Source: Saturnia japonica
Lineage: Eukaryota > Arthropoda > Insecta > Lepidoptera > Saturniidae
DNA length: 64,000 bases
Reading direction: 5' to 3'
Assembly (NCBI GenBank): GCA_033032175.1
Contig: CM065318.1
Coordinates: forward strand, 12,896,001 to 12,960,000
Position numbers and translations under genes: made by a program. Under the pieces are notes generated by a model. It was not told where the DNA came from. It did not search any database and worked only from the letters and a program-made list of their open reading frames with translations. Shown in pieces: positions 59,015 through 64,000 of this stretch (position 1 is the stretch's first letter; every line of letters begins with the position of its first letter).

Positions 59015-59255
59015 GTATTTTATACAAAGTGGAGTCTAACAAAATGGAGGCTCCCTTCTTAGAATGATCTAGGAAGATTTTGTAAAATTTCAAAATGCAT
59101 GCTTTCCGCTTTATATTTATGAACAAGAATCAACCATATCACGCAAAATGCCAGCAATATTACAAAAAACCTAAGTTAATGAATTAAAAATAATAAAAAT
59201 CACAACATGTCACTTTAATATCTCGCCAAAAACTCTCCATCATTATGTCTGAATT
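59015..59255 (-). repeat. Repeat family B, copy
   Basis: AAAATGGAGGCTCCCTTCTT, TAGGAAGATTTTGTAAAATT, ATCACGCAAAATGCCAGCAA, ATCACAACATGTCACTTTAA and ATCTCGCCAAAAACTCTCCA match the copy at 34.4 kb in reverse. Confidence 0.6.
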
Positions 59256-59289
59256 TAATTAAGCATATCACGATCCTAAAAAGAATTTT

Positions 59290-59480
59290 TTTTAATAAAA
59301 AAGAAAACCATCTTCAAAGTGTTTCAAGAGTTTCCTGGTGTACCTTCAAAGTTGAAGGTCCCATACCAATAAAATTAAAATGAAACCACCCTTGAGGTAT
59401 CCTTTATCCAACAAAAAAAGAATCATCCAAATCAATTAATAAACAAAGAAGTACCATTTTTACCGACATCTGTGTCGATA
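59290..59480 (+). repeat. Repeat family F, copy 3
   Basis: AAAGAAAACCATCTTCAAAG, AAGAGTTTCCTGGTGTACCT, TCAAAGTTGAAGGTCC and ATCAATTAATAAACAAAGAA align with copies 1 and 2. The right TIR is lost. Confidence 0.55.
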
Positions 59481-59499
59481 CCGTTTTAGAGCGCTTTAT

Positions 59500-60640
59500 C
59501 ACTAGTGAAGATTTTCGCACCATAAACAATTACCCAATATTTAGAATAAAAAAAAAAAAAATATTAAGGCGATCCTTCTTTTAATTCGTTTCTTTAAGCA
59601 TATTGAATAAAATATTGATGGTATTCAAATAATACACATGTACATAAGAGTTTCAGTTAGAAATAGACATGTTTCAATCTGTGGTCTATGTGGCCGACTG
59701 CCAAATGTCACAACGCATAGCGCCGACATTGATTTGATGATGCTCTAGCAGTTTATTTTACGAAAATAGACATTCGACGTCATAGGTTATAAACATTTTT
59801 TATTGCACTATTTATAATAAACACTCGGATATATTTACTTTATGGTCTAGCGGTGAGACTGTCGCTAATTTAATTTTCGCTACATACAAAAAGATTTTTA
59901 TTTCATCTGGTCTAGCAAAATTTGCAATCTGGTCTCATTATTAATAACGCTTAACGCACACTCTTTTCGGTATATGAATTTGGCATATGAACTAATGATG
60001 AATCTGTATTAGAAATCTCATTACACCTCGTGATCAACATCTGAATTAATAGTGTAATATTAAATACTGATTGAAATACACGTCACGTCATTATAACGTT
60101 AATTTTTTTTATAAACCGCTGTGCTCTTTGTTTATGAAGATTAAATACCTTGAGCTAACTCTTGAAAATATACAAAATGATATTCACCAATTATAAAATG
60201 TTTTGAGGAAAGATTGTTTAAGTAAATCACTTAGGTTACATACTGATAGGTTACAGAATAGCAGTGTAAGGTGATGATCATGAAATTACGTAGACATACC
60301 AATTAAATGAAACAGTTCACAATGTTATAAAATACAACTTTATCTAATTAATTTACCAGGGGTTTTTGTAAATACAGCAAAATAGTTTGATAATTTTTAT
60401 AAATAATTATGTTGTTTTTATTTCATCAGATCAAATCTTGGTCAGATAACACTGATAAATTGTTTAACCCTTATTAATATTTTAAATGGATAATTAATTC
60501 AATACACCTTTTACAACGTTTATTTAATTAACTAAACAACAACAACTAAACAATAACATTTACACAATCACCAAACAACATAATATTATTTTCCTGTTCA
60601 CAAAATACTAACAAAACCTTATCCTCTGTACTTTGAGCAG
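59500..60640. other. AT-rich non-coding stretch
   Basis: Nothing recognised beyond a poly-A run near 59550. Confidence 0.45.
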
Positions 60641-60649
60641 CAGAAGAGA

Positions 60650-60925
60650 AGCAGCAGTCGGCTAGAGAGATTCACCAATCTCGATTGTTTAACGGCTAGC
60701 TTTTCCATCATGGTTTGCAATTATTGATAATACAGATCTGCCGTTACCGTCTGACCAGATCTTAGGAAGCTGTAGTGTATGACGCCAGCACTAGTCCACC
60801 TAACACTCAACAGTACCTATTTCTGATTCAACTTTTGCTTGGGATAGGATTTGGCGGGTTCTGCTGGGTTCAACCACTGTGATGAGCATTTTCGATTGTC
60901 GTAAAGAATCCATTTTTCGTCATAG
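60650..60925 (-). pseudogene. Mariner transposase fragment
   Basis: On the - strand one frame reads VYDEKWILYDNRKCSSQWLN, then PAEPAKSYPKQKLNQK, a stop, then VLLSVRWTSAGVIHYSFLRS, GQTVTADLYYQ, a stop, and LQTMMEKLAVKQSRLVN. (T/C)DEKW(I/V).Y.N..R...W, the V.W...G.(I/V)(H/Y)Y.(F/L)L..(G/N)QT(V/I).(A/S).(V/L)Y.QQL and (R/P).LVN order is diagnostic for mariner transposases around the first catalytic Asp. The second Asp block is gone, two stops interrupt, and both ends are missing, so it is dead. Upstream it is cut by a family E fragment. Confidence 0.75.
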
Positions 60926-60990
60926 ACACTTTTCCATACATAGAGATGATACTCCTGGTCTCTCTGCCCTCCATAATTTTTACTTTAAAC
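60926..60990 (-). repeat. Repeat family E, partial copy fused to mariner remnant
   Basis: The - strand reads ATGGAGGGCAGAGAGACCAG, AGTATCATCTCTATGTATGG and AAAAGTGTC, matching the family E edge (GGAGAACAGAGGTAAGGAGT..CATCTCTATACATGAAAAAGTGTCC). It runs directly into the mariner codons. Confidence 0.5.
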
Positions 60991-60999
60991 TCTTCGGTT

Positions 61000-62070
61000 T
61001 CATCAACCGTACGTTCTACGAACAAGATATCTCGCATACTTTTGCTTAAATCTAGCAATTATGAGGGTTATAATAGTGCACCAAATAAAATTAACCAAAT
61101 AATTTGTTCTAAAAAGGTCGAAGGAGCATCAATTATTCAAAAGGGATTTATTCAACTTCCGAAATATCATAACATAAAATATATCCATAGTAAAGCCGAT
61201 CATTGAGCAAATCTTCACTAACTGGGCCGTCATTTGAAACCTATTGAAACTTGGAATATTACTCAGTTCTCGTTTCGTAATTCGATTGACTCCATTCAAA
61301 AACTTACGAATAAACTTTCATTGAATTAATTTTACGTCTTTCACCTTGAAAATTTGTGCAACAAGAAATTTAAGGACACCGTCATTCACGTTTTAGAACC
61401 TTGTTTGTTGATAACCGCTAATCGGCTATATTTTAATTAATTGTTAAGGTCGAATTTGTTCTCTACGGCAAAAATAATGAAACCAACTTAGGATGCTTAA
61501 TTTCTGAAATTAAAATGCTGGGAACAGTAATTTTACGCCATAAAATGGCTCAAACTTATAATATTACTCACTCTTTTACTAATTTCAGTTTTACTCTCCT
61601 GTGAACAGTACATCTAAGTCTTTTAATATGTTAAATAAAACCTGTAATTTATTCTCTAAAAGATTGAAAATCAAAATAACGATATTTGAATACTTATCCT
61701 CTATCCCCAGATTACAGTTTAAGTCTGTATGTCCACTGAAGAAGAGCGGAGTGGAGCTTTGTAAATTTCGACCAGTACAATTGCATCACTAGATTTTTAT
61801 GCTCTAAAATCACTCTCTAAGGCGGCTGTCGGAATATACAAATGCATGTGGCAATAGAATCTCGACTTGAGAGAGTTTTCTTAATTGTAGCATGGAAAAG
61901 TGATGGTACTATGCCTCGTAAGTAAGCACAGCTTAGTAAGCAGAAAATTATAGGAAATATCATAGATGTTATTATACTTTATCTATGGGAAATATGGTAT
62001 AGAACCCCTTTCCTTATCTTTCCTTTCTTCCGCTTTCTCTAAATCTCTAAACTATATAAATAAATGATAG
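61000..62070. other. AT-rich non-coding stretch
   Basis: Nothing recognised; the + strand frame at 60946-61206 is mainly the shadow of the two entries just before it. Confidence 0.45.
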
Positions 62071-62074
62071 AAGT

Positions 62075-62228
62075 TTGCCTTTGTGCGCGCAAAACGTAAA
62101 TACGTCTGATTAGTTTTTGATAAAAAAAATTGTTTACTTCTTAGATACTTGGTTCTTATCTAAAAATATTATCACGATATCTTCATAAACGCGTTCATAA
62201 GGCGTGCGGAGCTGTGGGCACAGCTAGT
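62075..62228 (+). mobile_element. 3' end of a Helitron-like element
   Basis: GCGCGCAAAACGTAAATACG, TTTACTTCTTAGATACTTGG and TTCTTATCTAAAAATATTAT match 14970-15228. The end is GGAGCTGTGGGCACAGCTAG|T, where GAGCTGTGG..CACAGCT also gives a short hairpin before CTAG, as Helitron 3' ends have. Confidence 0.55.
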
Positions 62229-62239
62229 ATAATATAAAA

Positions 62240-63080
62240 TGGAAACTGGGCATGTGAATCATCGTAATAAATCTGTACATCCCAAAAAGCTTGTTTTTAA
62301 TTCTTTAAGTTTATATAAATAAATAAAGAAACACGATACGGAGTCATTAAAAAGATATTACGTTGTAAATAAACATTCGCGGTTAAAAATACATTATTTA
62401 AATTTATCGTAACCACGAAAATAAAACACACACGCGCTACGTCCCGTTTGCGAGTTTACGTATAGTAAATATAATCATTTACTACATAGTTCTGGATATG
62501 TTCAAATAACATTATCTGTAGTAATTACAAACGTTGTGTACAATTTCAGCTGAATACTCGATTTGTCGTACGTAAAAAATAAATTTCATGTTTAAATGAT
62601 AATCAATATTTAACGGCAGTTTTTTTTATTCGCATTTGTACAGATCACTTCAAAGACGTGAGCTTACTAAAATATGCAAATAATAAAAATGAAGATTTCT
62701 TTGTTTGTTTGCAGTTTGAACGAATCATCAGATTGCGATAAAAATTTTGGTAAATTGTTGTGTAGACGTCTGCGAAGGTTTCTGTATTATAGTGCAATCG
62801 GTTTACTACAGATGGTTTACAAGTTGTGTCATTTACTTATACCTGACCTATAACTTATATGTCGCACCTCCTATAAAAAAGGGTTACAACTTGAAAAACC
62901 TGGTTTTTCAAAAAAGCGGAAACAAGCTCATGAATTCGTTTATACAGTCTTTATTCTTCTATTATTAGTACAAAAGGATATAAATTACATAAATATTTGA
63001 ATAGCTTACAATAAATACTTTTAAATTATAATTATATTCTATTTCACGACATAATTGACTTTAGTTCATTAGAACCTGTC
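62240..63080. other. AT-rich non-coding stretch
   Basis: TTTGTTTGTTTGCAG|TTTGAACG at 62700 mimics a splice acceptor but looks like the T-rich start of a Helitron-like repeat. No exon is called. Confidence 0.4.
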
Positions 63081-63089
63081 GTTATGTTT

Positions 63090-63300
63090 TAGCGTGATCG
63101 ATAGAAAACCATTCAAACAAACGTACTTTCACATGCATAATATACTCGCAAACCCGGCCACAGGTAACATCGGTACCAAAGCTTACAGGATCAACTGCTG
63201 GGCTTATATGAAGATTGTCTGAAAATTTCATCAAAATCGCTCCTGTCGTTTTGGAGTCCATAGGAGTCCACAAACATCGATCTATTAGTATACTATACAA
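63090..63300 (-). mobile_element. 5' part of a Helitron-like/LINE-derived repeat, reverse
   Basis: AATTTCATCAAAATCGCTCC then TGTCGTTTTGGAGTCCATAG and CATCGATCTATTAGTATACT is a very common lepidopteran repeat in reverse. It includes a frame with ILMKFSDNLHISPAVDP that is only part of the repeat. Confidence 0.5.
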
Positions 63301-63594
63301 TTATACATTACACTAATAAAATGTTTTATTAATATCTTATTTCAGACTATCAATTCATCCCCGTTCTAGTTGAGAAAACTTACTTGTATTTCAAATATTT
63401 TTTACTGAACTATTTATGCCGTAATTTATATTTTTATTTGAATTATTCAAAGTTCATACATTGAATAAATTAATATAATTATTGAAATAGCTATTAGGGA
63501 TGGATTTAGGTACTTATCATTATATGTAAATTAGTGCGCCATGTATAACCCCCTTTATAAATGTACTGATATTTTTGTTATGTACTTATAGAAG

Positions 63595-63690
63595 AAGAGA
63601 TACTTATCCAGTCCAGCATGAGAGCGGTGACCGCCGATGGACTGCCGATCTTTCGATGGTTGCCGTTATCTTTGGATTGTACTTTGCTTA
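63595..63690 (+). repeat. Repeat family D, distal fragment
   Basis: CCAGCATGAGAGCGGTGACC then TTGTACTTTGCTTACCA matches the distal parts of the copies at 4.7 and 52.7 kb. Confidence 0.5.
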
Positions 63691-63699
63691 CCATAATAT

Positions 63700-64000
63700 A
63701 ATGATATTTCAATTTAAGAGAATAGCTATTTATCGCATTTTGTAATCTTGTACTTTAGCTAGTTCTTGACTTGAAAGGTATTGGAAACACACTAGAGAAG
63801 ATGGCAAGAACAACTTTAAACTTGAATTACAATGTACAGAATCGAATAGAAAGGCACAGTTTTAATCATATCAGTAGTTCATGACGTCAGTAGTTTTTTA
63901 TGGGGAATAGGTATGCGCGTGTCCTTGATCTCACCTGATAGTAGTAAAGATGAGGTTGAGAATGGATCAGGCATACCTATCAGATGCCTGTTCATTATTC
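63700..64000. other. AT-rich non-coding end of window
   Basis: Contains the CRE octamer TGACGTCA at 63882; no other feature is supported. Confidence 0.4.

Noticed and set aside
62715..62749. 35-base segment bounded by TTTGCAG and GGTAAAT, like a microexon
   Set aside because: The T-rich start and following words resemble the opening of a Helitron-like repeat (GTTTGTTTGAACG...), two of three frames contain stops, and no partner exon is known.

Overview
This is an AT-rich (roughly two thirds A+T) animal nuclear window, almost certainly from a moth or butterfly. The case rests on dispersed repeats typical of lepidopteran genomes: tRNA-headed SINEs, Helitron-like elements that begin TC..ACTAATATTATAAA and end ..GAAGT(C/T)GCG..CTAGT, repeats bounded by CCGACTTCA/TGAAGTCGG, and several non-LTR retrotransposon tails. 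No operon-like or bacterial organisation is visible. No complete protein-coding gene lies inside the window; most long reading frames are chance or decayed transposon sequence.

Host-gene content is thin. The best candidate is a first coding exon on the + strand (32470-32719). It encodes an N-terminus beginning MGCTPS, a myristoylation/palmitoylation-type start like that of PDE8 cyclic-nucleotide phosphodiesterases, and it stops at a clean splice donor. A second, very short candidate start exon on the + strand (55673-55700, MEVDTEDLA) ends at a donor in the same phase, so it could be an alternative start of the same gene or belong to another gene. On the - strand, 33503-33131 is an open stretch bounded by a plausible acceptor and an excellent donor; its product is unrecognised. 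If the + strand gene is real, most of the window is its intron(s) and flanks.

The rest is a transposon graveyard. 0-10 kb: Helitron-like elements, a LINE tail, a SINE and short repeats. 12-14 kb: an internally deleted piggyBac-like transposase with a LINE tail lodged in it. 15-20 kb: SINE, a possible hAT-like element and a LINE C-terminus with an RNase-H-distal CCHC-type motif. 21-31 kb: two copies of a 0.53 kb MITE with long terminal inverted repeats (TIRs), and a hAT-like element that swallowed another repeat. 33-37 kb: head-to-tail copies of repeat family B, then a broken tyrosine recombinase of Crypton type. 37-51 kb: LINE tails, an endonuclease-like fragment, a 65-bp palindrome, a long-arm foldback element and a textbook TA-flanked MITE. 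57-64 kb: repeat fragments and a dead mariner transposase.

I see no CRISPR, no operon, no rRNA, no convincing functional tRNA gene and no new multi-gene system. Transposon families are assigned by recognition of short motifs, not by search, and element boundaries are approximate unless TIRs or target duplications are stated.
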